Shown piece after piece: positions 52,958 to 64,000 of a stretch of DNA of 64,000 nucleotides. Below the pieces are notes generated by a model. The model was given only the letters and a program-made list of their open reading frames with translations. It did not search any database and was not told where the DNA came from. The translations under genes and the position numbers were made by a program. Origin of the DNA: Coix lacryma-jobi var. lacryma-jobi (Eukaryota; Streptophyta; Magnoliopsida; Poales; Poaceae); contig CM019826.1 in assembly GCA_009763385.1 (NCBI GenBank), forward strand, positions 58,587,127 to 58,651,126, given 5' to 3'. How positions within the stretch are numbered: the stretch's first letter is position 1; the number at the start of each line of letters is the position of its first letter.

Positions 52958-54582
52958 ATGGATCGCGGCGTGGGCAAACCGCCGTTTTTCGATGGGACGA
53001 ACTATGCGTATTGGAAGATACGTATGTCGGCCTATTTGCAGAGCTTGGGCGCTTCGATCTGGGATATTTGCAACTCCCCTGATTACGTGGTCTTGGCTGC
53101 TCGTGTGACTCAACAGCAGATCGATGAGCACGATGCCAATAGCCGAGCCCGTAATGCTCTTTTCTCTTGTTTGAGCATGGGTGAGTTTGATCGTGTTTCT
53201 CACCTCGCTACGGCTCGGGAGATCTGGGACACTCTCATGCGTTTTCATGAGGGCACCTCTCAAGTCAAAACCCGACTCTACGAGTCGTTCAAGCGAGAGT
53301 ATGAGAACTTTAGACATCAACCTGGCGAGAGCATAGAAAGTTTATTCGCTCGCTTTCAGGTGATTGTCAACAGGATGAGGGCTAACAAGGAGCAGTTGCC
53401 TTTGACGATCATGAGCGTGCTTTGAAGCTTTTGCACACTCTTGACCGTTCGGTGTGGGACTCCAAGGTTCAGGCGATCATCGAATCCCCTAACTATGAGA
53501 CCCTCACCTGCGACGAGCTCTTCAGTAAGCTCAAGTCCAGTGAGATTGATGCTATGGCGAGGGCTTCTTTTGAAAATCCTTCTCGCCCATCCATGGCTTT
53601 GGTTTCCGGCTCTTCCTCTAACCCCTCAGCTGGTTTGCGCTTTCTTCTCTCTTTTCTGTGACAGAGGACCAGCTGGAGTCTTTGGGAGACGACGAGTTGG
53701 CTTTGCTTGCCAACCGGTTTTCGCGGTTCCACAACAACCGCGTGAACCGCCGTCGTGGAGGAGGACGCGCCGGATGCTACGAATGCGGCGACCCCGACCA
53801 CTTCATCGCCGACTGCCCCAAAGAAGAACAAGCATCTGGGGAAGGGCGATCACGGCCACAGGCGCGACTCCAAGTACAAGGGAAGCACGTTCCCCCAAGG
53901 CACAAGAAGCGGGGCGGCTTCGACAAAGAGTACATCAAGAAGAAGTACTTGGAGAAGCAGCAAGCTGAGCCGCGCGTTCTTCGCCACGCTCAGCGACGTC
54001 GACGGCTCGGATGACGACTCCGCCAGCTCGAGCGATGACGAGTCCGAGAAGAAGAAGAGGATCGAGGACAAGCTGAACGGCCTCTGCTTCTTCGCCGACG
54101 ACGACGGCTTCTGCACCATGGCGCTGGGCGATGAGGTCGACGGCAAGCCGGAGCGTACCCCTCGGAACGACGACGACGACGACACCTCCCAGGTATCTCT
54201 CACCTACGACGAGCTTTCCTCTGAGGTTGAGAAGTTGACTGATGCCCTCCTTAGCCAAGATAAGTTGCTTAGGCGTGCCGCTAGAGAACGCAAGGAGTTC
54301 AGGCAGAAGTGGGAGGACACGGTGAAGGAGCTTGAGTTCGCTCGGTCCACCGTGGTTGTGTCGGAGGAGGCGGAGTGCGAGTCGTGCACCGCGCACATGA
54401 CTGACCTTCTCACTCTGAGAGGTAAGTATGCTGCGTTGGTTGGAGAGGTGGATGAGCTCCGTGCTAGGCCGCAGCTGTTGGGTGCGTGCAAGACTTGTCC
54501 TGTCTTGCAATCTGAGTTGGCAGAGAAAGATGCCAAGATTGAGTCTTTAGTCAGGCCAGCTCAGATAGCACTTGTGTCTTGA
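52958..54582 (+). pseudogene. V gag with zinc knuckle and coiled coil (frameshifted)
   Basis: The ATG at 52958 (MDRGVGKPPFFDGTNYAYWK) is 45 bases from the primer site. The UBN2-type gag core runs through SIWDICNSPDYVV and GESIESLFARFQVIVNRMR. Shifts fall near 53405, 53655 and 53820-54000. The knuckle CYECGDPDHFIADC is intact at 53775-53816. Then come a Lys-rich part, an acidic DDESEKKKRIEDKLN segment and a coiled coil with Cys pairs CESC and CKTC. The chain stops at 54580, and the next frame (54579-54818) continues with CALCEGLEME. Confidence 0.9.
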
Positions 54583-55540
54583 GGTGTGCTTTGTGTGAGG
54601 GCCTGGAGATGGAGATTGCCAATGTGAAGCATGGCAAGATGCAAACCGAGGAAGAAAACACATACCTTCGGTCCATCTTGTCATGGGTCTCCAGTAGTGA
54701 GCCGCAGCTCGGGATGATGATCTCCCAATTCAAGCGAGCTGTTGGTGCCCCTGGTGTAGGTTTTGCTCAGAGTGTTGATCTCTCAGTTTTGGGAAGATTG
54801 GAGAGTCTAGTGGTCTGAACCCATGTGAGAAGCCCAATTCCACCACTACTCCCAAACTTGCCAAGCTGCCACTCAAAGAGCCAGCCAAGCCTATCACCAA
54901 AGATGGTGTGGTTGAGGAACCCCCAAAGTTCCTCCCAAGAACCCAGTTTGGGCACCAAGCCAAACCACCTCAGAAACAAGCTTGATGCTATGCCACCCAT
55001 TCGTGAGGAGTTGCCCAGAAGGGCAAAGGCAAAGTGAGCCACACCCACAGCTCTGGTCACCAACAACCCCCTTGCGTGCGGTGAGGTACCAATGTGATTT
55101 TTGTGGAGAGATGGCCACTTGAGCGAGTTCTGCTTTAGGCGCAGGAGAGAGGCGCGCAGGGCTCGGGAGATGGAGAACCCGGACATGTACCATCCAGCTC
55201 ATGGTGGACATGTACCGAAGGCCCAGGGGAGAGCAGCTAGTCCGGACGTCAGGGTCCCAGGCCTAGGCAGGAGAGAGCTCCGAGGAGAGACGCTAGAGCA
55301 GTTGAGCCCCAGGCTCCTAGGCGTAAACCTCGTAGAGAGCGTACCCGACGGGGTCCTGCTTTTGCAGGTAATGGACCCCGTGGCGGAGGTTTAGTTGAGC
55401 GCTTTCCCCCACCGCAGTTTAAGTATCGCGGTGAGCGCTTCTTCCCCAGCGGACCACGTTTTCCTCAGCGTGGTGATCGCTTCCCTCGTAGACGTGCTAG
55501 GAATGGTTTTTCTCTAACCGTTCTTTTGAGCAGCCGGCCC
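54579..55540 (+). pseudogene. V gag-pol linker with second zinc knuckle
   Basis: 54579-54818 is the end of the coiled coil (CALCEGLEMEIANVKHGKMQ). After a Lys-Pro-rich stretch in a shifted frame, the second knuckle near 55089-55130 reads CDFCG…GHLSEFC but one base is missing inside it; FRRRREARRAREME follows in the frame at 55101-55394. The Arg-Pro-Gly-rich run to 55540 links to protease. Confidence 0.8.
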
Positions 55541-55599
55541 AACACTGGTATTACCCTTATTCACTAACCCCAGTGTTGGACCGTATGCTCACCCTATGT

Positions 55600-55800
55600 C
55601 TTTCTATTGATGTAGGTAAGACGGTTGGAGGACGTTTGGTTGGTGGATTCCGGTTGTTCGAGGCACATGACCGGAAACACCAAGTGGTTCTCCAGCCTTA
55701 GCCCGGTCGCCGGAAAGGAGTACATAACCTTCGGCGACAATAGTAAAGGTAAGGTATTGTCTCGTGGACGTGCGGGTTAATGAGCACTTTGTGTTGCGCG
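55600..55800 (+). pseudogene. V aspartic protease
   Basis: WLVDSGCSRHMTGN with the catalytic Asp at 55646-55648, then KWFSSLSPVAGKEYITFGDN, is the copia protease start. It processes gag-pol in the particle. Frames break within 60 codons. Confidence 0.8.
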
Positions 55801-55940
55801 ATGTTGCTCTTGTTTCTAACCTGCATTTTAACCTCTTTCTGTTTCGCAACTTTTTGATGATGACTATGAGATTCGTTTTAAACCGAACCTTAGTCGCATC
55901 TTAGATCCTCAGGGCGATCTTGTATGTCTGATTTCGCCCT

Positions 55941-56770
55941 TTGGGAAAGTCTTTTTGTGCGAATTTCTCGGAATCGTTTGGTTCTTCTCGCTGTCTTTTG
56001 GCTAGTCCTTCTTCCTCCGATCTTTGGAAGTGGCATAGGAGGCTCGGTCATTTAAGCTTCGACTTGCTTGCAAGACTTAGCTCACTTGGCCTAATCCGAG
56101 GATTGCCCAAGCTTTCGATGGAGAAGGATCTAGTTTGCCATTCTTGCAGACATGGGAAGATGGTTGCTGCTCCCCACCATCCGGTGACTAAGGTCATGAC
56201 CTCGCACCCCGAGAGCTTTTACACATGGACCTTGTTGGTCCGGCTCGGGTGAGCTCGGTTGGTGGCAAGTGGTATGTTTTGGTTGTTGTTGACGACTTTT
56301 CGAGATATTCGTGGGTCTTCTTTTTAGCTGAGAAGACCGAGACTTTCTCATTTGCTCGCAATCTGATTTTGCGTCTTCAGAACGAGTTCCCTTTGAACTC
56401 GATGCGAGCTATTCGGAGTGATAATGGTTCCGAGTTAAAAATTCGGATTTTGAGAAGTTTTGTAACCGCCTTGGTTTGGAGCATCAGTTTTCTTCTTCCC
56501 CTTACACCACCTCAAAATGGTGTTGTAGAGAGGAAGAATCGGACCCTTGTTGAGATGGCCAGGACGATGCTTGATGAGCATAGGACTCCTAGGCGTTTTT
56601 GGGCCGAAGCTATGAACACTGCATGCTACATTTCGAATCGCATTTTTCTGAGAGCGTTTTTGAAGAAGACCTCTTATGAGTTGCGTTTTGGTCGCCAGCC
56701 CAAGGTGAGTTATTTAGAGTCTTTGGTTGCCACGTTTTATATTGAAGAAAGGCAACCTGGACAAGTTTGA
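55941..56770 (+). pseudogene. V integrase
   Basis: 55941-56252 has the GAG-pre-integrase zinc part (WKWHRRLGHLSFD…CHSCRHGKM). 56225-56770 has the core: MDLVGPARVSSVGG with the first Asp near VVVDDFSRYSW, RSDNGSE with the second, and QNGVVERKNRTLVEMARTML with the Glu. One shift joins the two, and another lies at the FCNRLGLEHQF-type segment, which reads in a wrong frame near 56450. Confidence 0.88.
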
Positions 56771-57300
56771 GTCTCGTTCTTCTGACGGTGTGTTTTTGGG
56801 TTATGGCACTCACACTCGAGCCTATCGTGTACTTAACCTTGACACTAACCGAGTCATGGAGACATCAGATGTCACCTTCGACGAGACTCTTGTTTGTCCC
56901 TCTTCTCGTTTTGAGCGTGCAGGTGATCATGAGGTTGGAGAGCCTCTTTTTGATGATGAGGACGAGGGTGCTGAGGTATAGATGATCCAGCACCCCCTCC
57001 ACCTGCCGTGCCGCAAAGGGCGGCCTCGACGACGACTCACGCCCCCGACACTTCTTCTTCCTGGGGCCGTGGGATCCTCCACCTCGCGCGGTACCTTTTT
57101 GTACCCGGGGTGGAACAGCTGCTGTTGAGGGGGAGGTCACTACTTCTTCCCGGGAGGCGCCACGACATATCCAGCGCCAGCACCCCCCTGAACAGATGAT
57201 CGGCGACATCACGAGCGAGTTACTCGCTCCAGGTCACAGCACGCATCTCGCACTTTGCTCATTCTGCTTTTGTTGCGTCTTTTGAACCCCGAGATGTTGG
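56727..57300 (+). pseudogene. V integrase C-part and linker
   Basis: KKGNLDKFESRSSDGVFLGYGTHTRAYRVLNLDTN then FDETLVCPSSRFERAGDHEV, ending in a stop at 56979-56981. The Pro-rich linker to RT (about 56980-57300) is broken by shifts. Confidence 0.82.
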
Positions 57301-57307
57301 ACACGCA

Positions 57308-58182
57308 TTGACGGATCCGGATTGGGTCAATGCCATGCATGAGGAGCTAGAGAACTTTGAGCGAAATCGGGTTTGGGTTCTAGTGCCACCACCTCCTGAC
57401 TGTAAACCTATTGGGACAAAATGGGTATTTAAAAAAAACAAGCAAGGAGAGAGGCCACATTGTGAGAAACAAGGCCCGGCTTGTAGCGAAGGGTTATAGT
57501 CAGAAGGAGGGGATAGATTATGAGGAGACCTTCGCTCCTGTAGCTCGTTTGGAGGCTATTAGGATACTCTTGGCTTATGCTGCATCCATGGGTTTCAAAC
57601 TTTTTCAAATGGATGTCAAGAGTGCCTTCTTAAACGGCTACATTGAGGAGGAGGTCTATGTCCAGCAACCCCCCGTTTTGAAAATCCCAAGTTTCCAAAC
57701 CATGTCTTTAAACTCCACAAAGCTTTGTATGGTTTGAAACAAGCCCCTAGAGCCTGGTATGAGAGATTAAAAACCTTTTTGCTAGCTAAGGGTTTTAAAA
57801 TGGGATGTGTTGATAAAACGCTCTTTCTCCTCAAGCAAGGCAAAGATACTCTCTTGGTCCAAATTTACGTGGATGATATCATTTTCGGTGGTTCTTCTCA
57901 CGCTTTGGTTGCCAAGTTTGCAGATACTATGAGCAGGGAGTTCGAGATGAGCATGATGGGCGAGCTGACTTCTTTCTCGGGTTGCAAATTAAGCAATCCC
58001 GAGAGGGGACGTTTGTGCACCAGGGCAAGTACACGAGGGACTTGCTGAAGCGGTTCGACATGGGTGAGGCCAAGCCTCTTCCGACGCCCATGTCGACGAC
58101 GACTGCCCTGGATGCCGACACGGATGGAGAAGCAGTGGACCAGAAGGAGTACCGCAGCATGATTGGATCGCTGCTCTACTGA
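57308..58182 (+). pseudogene. V reverse transcriptase
   Basis: DPDWVNAMHEELENFERNRVW opens the domain; a shift follows an A-run at about 57428; KARLVAKGYSQKEGIDYEETFAPVARLEAIR and MDVKSAFLNGYIEEEVYVQQPP come next; another shift at about 57725; then YGLKQAPRAWYERL and YVDD at 57866-57877. MGEAKPLPTPM…EYRSMIGSLLY ends the domain. Catalytic motifs are present but split over three frames. Confidence 0.9.
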
Positions 58183-58215
58183 CTGACGGCGACACGGCCG
58201 GACATTCAGTTCGCC

Positions 58216-58809
58216 GTGTGCTTGTGCGCGCGCTTTCAGGCTTCGCCACGCACTTCTCACCGTCAGGCGGTGAAGCGCATCTTCAGGTACCTTCGTTTCA
58301 CGCCTGAGTTCGGGATTTGGTATTCTGCTTCTTCCACCCTCTCGCTTTGTGGCTTTTCTGATGCTGATTTTGCTGGTTGTCGCATTGAGCGCAAGTCCAC
58401 TTCTGGGACTTGCCAGTTTATTGGGTCTTCTCTTGTATCGTGGTCTTCTCGCAAGCAGTCTAGTGTCGCTCAGTCTACCACGGAGGCTGAATATGTTGCT
58501 GCGGCTAGCTGCTGTTCCCAGTTACTCTGGATGATGGCCACTTTGCGTGATTTTGGTTTGAGCTTTACTCGAGTTCCTTTGCTTTGTGACAGCACGAGTG
58601 CCATTAGCGTTGCTAAGAACCCCGTGCTTCACTCGAAAACCAAACACATTGATGTGCGCTTTCATTTCTTGCGAGACCACCAGGAGAAGGGTGATATCGA
58701 CCTTCGCCATGTCGATACTCATCACCAATTGGCTGATATTTTCACCAAGCCTTTAGACGAATCAACCTTTAATAGGTTGAGGGGTGAGCTTGGTGTGTGT
58801 TTTTTTTAG
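58216..58809 (+). CDS. V RNase H and end of pol
   Basis: A clean frame of 197 codons from HRQAVKRIFRYLRFT through FSDADFAGC, STTEAEYVAAASCCSQLLWM, LLCDSTSAISVAKNPV and HSKTKHIDVRFHFLRDH to the stop at 58807-58809. Asp, Glu and Asp residues of copia RNase H are in place. The domain removes the RNA strand during cDNA synthesis. The ATG shown is inside the domain; the natural product is part of pol. Confidence 0.92.
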   Translation: MCLCARFQASPRTSHRQAVKRIFRYLRFTPEFGIWYSASSTLSLCGFSDADFAGCRIERKSTSGTCQFIGSSLVSWSSRKQSSVAQSTTEAEYVAAASCCSQLLWMMATLRDFGLSFTRVPLLCDSTSAISVAKNPVLHSKTKHIDVRFHFLRDHQEKGDIDLRHVDTHHQLADIFTKPLDESTFNRLRGELGVCFF

Positions 58810-60490
58810 ATGGGGGAAGCATTTTGAGATGTACAGACTGACTCTTTTATTTTGAGGCTCTTTTCTTTTGAGTTTCTTGAGTCTTTCCAATTGGTATCTT
58901 CATTTCTTTCAGTTTTGTGTCGGGCATACGCATTTACATTCTGAGCTTCATGTCTATATTCACTAGAATGTAACTATGCTCTTGTTAGTATTGCTCCGAT
59001 ACTTATGATGATGCTTGTAGCTTATGCTCCTTCTGATCACTGTTACATGTTATGAGCGAGCTATTTTTGGAATGGTGAATTATGCCTAATGTATATAAAT
59101 CTGAAAATGTTCACCATTGAGATATGCAACTAGCATGTGTAGGGTGTGTTGAGTCCATTCCTGCTTTTCATATATGCTAGGTTGCTATGTCTCTAGTTCT
59201 GAGTCATTCACTTGCTTGGTTGTTCATAACTTGCTTAAAATCTGAACCAAGTATTGTTGAATTGAAAAGATCGAGATGGGATTGCTTGTCAACACCTCAT
59301 GGTATTGAGACTGTTTCTCAGTGCACTTGAGTTAAACTTGAGCCATGTAGTGTATGACCGAAACCGTTGCTTTAAGCTTCTGATTGCTTCGGCATAGGCT
59401 TCGCACGGTTGAAAAGTTAGGCGATGACAAGCTTTCAACCTCTCGCAATCACATGCTAAAAATGAACTTGTGAATTCTTTTACTTTTACCGCTGCAACTC
59501 CGATTTGAATTTGAAATCACAAGTATATGCTTCATTCCTATGCATGATGATTGAACTTTGCTAGGGGTAGTTCACCTTGTATATATGCTTAGCACTTGTT
59601 TGGATTCCCTCTATACATGTCTAGTGCTATTTTGATGGTGACTATCCTTTTGACTTAAAACTGCTCACATGCTCAGATGCTTCATATTTCGTATAAGTGA
59701 TCAGTTTGAGCCTTTGCTATTTGAGTGCTTAATTGAGATGTTGGAGCTATACTGATTAGAGCATCTTTGCACTCTTTTGACTATATACTTGAAGCTCCTA
59801 ACTTGCATTTTGAATATGCATTGTGGAAGGAGATCTTGTGTTCAGGGGGAGTTTATGTGAAGGGAGTTGCTTCTCCGATACCTTTTGGCCTTGATAAGTG
59901 CATTTTCAACTAGGGGGAGAATTTATGCAAATCATATGCTCCTGTGTTGATCAACTAAGGGGAGAATCATTTGTCCTAGTTGCTTGCATTTGTCGAGGGG
60001 GAGTTTGCTAGTTGTGTTGAGCCGTTGCCTCTGTCTTGAGGGACTAGCAAACGTTCCTAGCTTTTCATGAGCTTCATAAGCTTTTTCTTTTGGCTTTCAA
60101 TTGGTATCGTCTGGTGTGCTTTCCCATTTGTTTTGGGTTGATTTCCAATTGGTTCGGAGTGATTTTCTTGCTAGTTGTGTTGAGCCTCTGTGCCTCTATC
60201 TTGAGGGACTAGCATTTGCTTCTGTTGTCCTCCGATCTTCAATTGGTATCTGCTAGCGGTGTTGAGCCTGTTCTACCTCTTCTTGAGGGCTAGCTTTGCT
60301 TTGCTTGGTTGCGTCGAGCCGTTGCCCATGTCTTTGGGGACCAAGTTTTCGCTTCATCCACTTGACCTTCTTTGGCTTTTGTTAGGCTTTTGGGTCATTT
60401 GGTTGGGTTTTCTCCTCCACTCCTTCCTACCTCCTTCTTCTTATTCATGATTTGTTGTGGAGTTGACAATGCACTCATCAAGGGGGAGAT
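58810..60490 (+). other. V 3' noncoding region with repeated polypurine-like tracts
   Basis: No frame of note. Purine tracts AGGGGGAG occur near 59845, 59912, 59996 and 60480, and a shorter one near 59957. The last (60480-60488) directly precedes the 3' LTR and is the working polypurine tract. A phrase GAGCC-TTG-CCTCT-CTTGAGGGACTAGC recurs three times at 60015-60300. Confidence 0.82.
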
Positions 60491-62585
60491 TGCGGATACA
60501 TGGGTGTATGCCGAGTCTCTGTGTGATGAGTGATTGTCAACGGAGATGATGCGCATGTTCTTTGGCTTGTGTTGTGCAGGTGTCGAGCTCGGAGACAGTG
60601 ATCGATGGCGGGTGAAGGTCAAGTTGCGACGTGCCGTGCCGACGGACCGGGCGCGATGAAGGATGGGCGTGCCGTGCGGCGGACGTGCCATGCCGATGTA
60701 TCGGACGGTGAAGGGCGGACGTGGACTTGGACTGATGGACTGGAGGCCGGAGGATCAGCTGTGGTGGCTGGCAGCCTGCGACAGCGACAAGCGGAGAAGT
60801 GCGATCATGTCGGTGGAAGGGGTGCACAGGCGGTGCATCCCCTCTACGACGCCGGTTTGTTGGTAGAGCCCGGGAAAAACCAACGGTGGACGGTTTCCAG
60901 GTTTGGGCCTCAAAACCTGGGTGCTGGGTTTCCAGGTTGAGCCACAAAACCTGGGCGTGACGGTTTCCAGGTTGAGCCTCAAAACCTGGGCGTGGGCCGG
61001 TTTCCGAGTTTGGGCCTCAAAACTCGGGCGCGGGGGACGGTTCCCGTTTTTTGCCACAAAACTCGGGCTTGAGGTGGTTTCCCGGTTTGGGCCACAAAAC
61101 CGGGGAGCAGAGTGGTGGCGGCACGCGGCGGCGATCTGAAGGTTGCGTGGAGGCGACGCGGAAGACCGTGCGGGCGTGGCCGTCGGATCTACCTACCACC
61201 AGCGGGTGGACTAGAATAGCCTTAGGGTTAGGCTGGTCCGCTCTGTAAATACAGTAGTGAGGGGTAGAGTAGGAAATAGGCTTAGGCTAGGTTAGTATAA
61301 GTAGTCTGAGGGAGACACCCTCCTCCCTATCTCAGTTATCTCAGTTTTAGCCATCTCATTTGCTCTGCTTCCTAGGGTTCCTGCTCTCCCATCCCCTGCT
61401 GTAGCTTGCTGAGATCCGCAGAGAGACTCACCTCTGTGTATTGTTGATTTTGAGAAAGGAGGCCGTACCTCCTCCTTGTCGTAGCGGTTGTTTGCGCTTC
61501 GGCTTGCAATTCGTGGCTGTGATTTCCGTTGTGTTCGTGTTCTTCGCGGAATCCTTTTTCTCCACGATTTTCCCGTCGCTTGATCTCCTTGCTCGGTTCA
61601 TCTTTTGCAAATCGTTTGAACCAAGTTGTCCTAGATCGTGAGGCACTTCTTTCCACCGAAGGAATTAACCTCTAACCTCACGGTCTAGGAGATCGATCGA
61701 TTTTTAGTTTCGGGTCAAGTTTTCTTCCTTCCCCGAAATTCTTCGATCCACCGTTTTGGAGATAGGTTCGAGCCATGATCTCTTAAAGATAGCTCACTAT
61801 ACTCCTTGTGACTCATCTCACCAAGTTTGATCCCTAGAGGAATTGTTTTGGGTGAGATAGAGGCAAATCGGTGGACGAACAACGGGGCTGCAGCGAGTCG
61901 ACCGGACGCTCAGTCGGGGTGACCGGACGCTTGGTCGTGAGTCCGGTCGATGAACAGCACGTAGCCGTGTTCTTCACTTTGACCGGACGCTCCATTCATG
62001 TTTTGACCGGACGCATCGCTTTCACTGTTCATCGTGCTTGTTCGTTTCTGACCGGACGCACTGCTCTCGACCGGACGCTCCGTACTCGTGAGTCCGGTCG
62101 CGAACAGTAAGGTTCCAGAGCCGATTTTTGTTGACCGGACGCGTCCGGTCCCTGCTGACCGGACGCTGGCCAGAGTCCGGTCGATCCAGTTCGACGCGTT
62201 TTCATCCGCAGTTTGTTCGTTCGTCTTTCGATTCGTGAATCGTTTGTGGCGTTGGATTTCTAACTTCGTGCTCTACAGAATTTGGGCTTCCCGCTTTACA
62301 AAATAGCCTGAATCCCCCTCGCGTTGCTCGGGGGAGGTTGAGGTTACCCAAAACCCATCCGTCACTAGTTGACTTGCGTGAACTTGGGTGAGGAAGTTTT
62401 TGTGGTGCCTCGCTGTGATCCCTGGGATCATCCACCCTCTTCCAAGGGTCGTGGGCATCACGTTTTTGGTAGTAGCTCTTGGGGATTGATTTTGGGACAC
62501 TTGGCCAAAGTTTCGTGAGAAATTTTATTGGCTCCCATTCACCCCCCCCCTCTGGTCGCCTTGCTTTTGCATTCTCGGTCCTTCA
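60491..62585 (+). repeat. 3' LTR of V (2,095 bp)
   Basis: Nearly identical to 50799-52894, with small indels such as GGAT near 60660 and a GG shift near 61035. It ends GGTCCTTCA at 62585, followed by W gag. Confidence 0.95.
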
Positions 62586-64000
62586 AGTGCTACCCGAGCT
62601 GGCCTTCTCAAGAGACACAATCTTGGCATTCTTCTCTGCCAACTCGGTTTGCAGCCAGCACATGACTTGCACGCACCCACACGAGGATCTAGCCTTCAGC
62701 TCATCCACCTCTCTTACCAACGCAACATACTTACCTCTCTCAAAGTGAGAAGGTCAGTCTGTGTGTGGTGCACATCTCGCACTCCTCCTCCTCTGTAACA
62801 AAACGGTGGACTTGACGATTCAAGTTCCTTCACCGTATCCTCCACTTCTTCTGCCTAAACTCCTTACGCTCTCTAGTCGCGCCTAAGCAACTTATCTTGA
62901 CTAAGGAGAGCGGCAGTAAGTTTCTCGACCTCAGCAGAAAGCTCATCGGGGGTCTGAGATACTTGGGAGGTGTCGTCGTCGTTCCAAGGAGTCTCCTCCA
63001 GCTCGCATCGACCTCCTTGCCGGGACATGGTGCAGAAGCCCTCGTCGTCGGCGAAGAAGCAGAGGCCGTTCAGCTTGTCCTCGATCCTCTTCTTCTTCTC
63101 GAACTCGTCGTCGCTTGAGGCAGCGGAGTCGTCATCCGAGTTGTCGACGTCACTGAGCATGGCGAAGAAAGCACGCTGCTCAGCCTGGCCCTTCTCCAAG
63201 TACTTCGTCTTGATGTACTCCTTGTCGAAGCCGCCCTTCCGCTTGTGCTTCGCGGGGACATACTTCTCCTTGCGCTTGCCGGGGTCGTACTTGTGCCCAT
63301 GATCCGCCTTGCTGAAGACTTGCTTGTTCTTCTTCGGGCAATTGGCGATGAAGTAGTTGGGGTCGCCGCACTCGAAGCATCCCGAGCGTCCTCCTCCGCG
63401 GCGACGGTTTTTGCGGTTGTTGTGGAACCGCGAGAACCGGTTGGCGAGCAAAGCCAACTCGTCATCCACCATGAACTAAAGCTGCTCCTCTGTGACAGAT
63501 AGAAGTGAAGACAAGGCAAAGCCTCCAGAGGGGTTAGCAGAAGAGCCAGAATGCAAAGCCATCGACGGGCCAGAAGGGTTTTCATAAGAAGCCCTCGCCA
63601 TGGCATCGATCTCACTGGACTTGAGCTTACTAAAGAGCTCGTCGCATGTGAGAGTCTCATAGTTAGGCGATTCGATGATCACCTGGACCTTTGAGTCCCA
63701 CACCGACCGATCAAGAGCATGCAAAAGCTTCAATGCTCTCTCATGATCGTCGAAAGGCAACAGCTCCTTGTTAGCCCTCATCCTGTTGACAATCACCTGA
63801 AAGCGAGCGAATAAACTCTCTATGCTCTCGCCAGGCATATGTCGAAAGTTCTCATACTCTCGCTTGTGCGACTCGTAGAGACGGGTTTTGACTTGAGAGG
63901 TTCCCTCATGGAAACGCATGAGGGATGCCCAAATCTTCCGAGCCGTAGCGAGGTGAGAAACGCGATCAAACTCTGTCATGCTCAAGCATGAGAAAAGAGC
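62586..64000 (-). pseudogene. W gag (continues past the right edge)
   Basis: Minus-strand frames at 63476-63985, 63070-63660 and 62873-63472 carry gag: DRVSHLATARKIW, GESIESLFARFQVIVNRMR, the knuckle CFECGDPNYFIANC and an acidic EFEKKKRIEDKLN segment. The His of the knuckle is Tyr (D-P-N-Y), so RNA binding is probably weakened. Two shifts. The chain reaches the V insertion at the position matching 54573 in V. The upstream end of gag, primer site and 5' LTR lie past 64000. Confidence 0.88.

Larger units (their letters stand above)
50799..62585 (+). mobile_element. Copia element V, complete, nested in W
   Basis: Two LTRs (50799-52894 and 60491-62585), a tRNA-Met-type primer site, gag, protease, integrase, RT, RNase H in copia order, a 1.7-kb 3' noncoding part and a polypurine tract. 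The sequences flanking it, ATTGC (50794-50798) and AGTGC (62586-62590), are a 5-bp target duplication with one mismatch. When V is left out, the two W flanks line up with one another in the gag frame of V itself at about 54573. The LTRs are nearly identical, so the insertion is recent, yet gag and pol show many one-base shifts. Confidence 0.95.

Overview
This is plant nuclear DNA, very probably from a grass. It holds tRNA-primed LTR retrotransposons with grass-type gag and pol proteins, Stowaway MITEs with CTCCCTCCGTC-type ends, and a CACTA transposon with AAGGGCGGTT subterminal repeats. Sorghum, sugarcane, Miscanthus and maize relatives all fit; I cannot name the species. I see no intact host gene, rRNA, tRNA or CRISPR. 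Nearly all of the window is nested transposable elements.

Layout, left to right. 1-8967: Ty3/gypsy element of Tat type, minus strand, with gag-pol broken by one frameshift, a 5' LTR at 8229-8967, three tandem arrays in its 3' region, and its 3' LTR beyond the left edge. 8968-10591: copy A of a gene-like fragment. 10592-11082: scrap of a copia gag. 11087-18908: gag-protease-only Athila-like element with both LTRs. 18909 to about 22851: copia element X (coiled-coil gag and 5' LTR), sitting in the gag of copia element Y (to about 26268). 26269-26683: end of another copia LTR. 26684-27900: unassigned GC-rich DNA. About 27900-34799: decayed copia element U, interrupted by a solo LTR (28957-30790) that itself holds a MITE. 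34800-36456: AT-rich DNA with two MITEs. 36457-43086: left part of a CACTA transposon carrying 505-bp tandem repeats and copy B of the gene-like fragment. 43087-50798 and 62586-64000: copia element W, minus strand, split by copia element V (50799-62585, plus strand, two nearly identical 2.1-kb LTRs).

Inferred order of events: the CACTA element was invaded by W and W by V; Y was invaded by X, and X by Athila-like DNA; U was invaded by an LTR element that collapsed to a solo LTR, and a MITE sits inside that LTR.

The strongest unexplained signal is an abundance of short hairpins whose stems change together while the loop stays fixed. Element U carries about 25 hairpins of the form stem-CTGAA-stem, in leader and coding DNA. 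The LTRs of X, Y, W and V each carry an array around the loop TGAGGCCC or TGTGGCCC, just upstream of a TATA-like box. The Athila-like LTRs carry a GGTGGC/GCCACC array in the same place. Each family also has its own over-used short word: CGAAGG in the Tat element, CCTGAAG in U, GCGTCCGGTC in W/V/Y and GCGTCCGATG in X.
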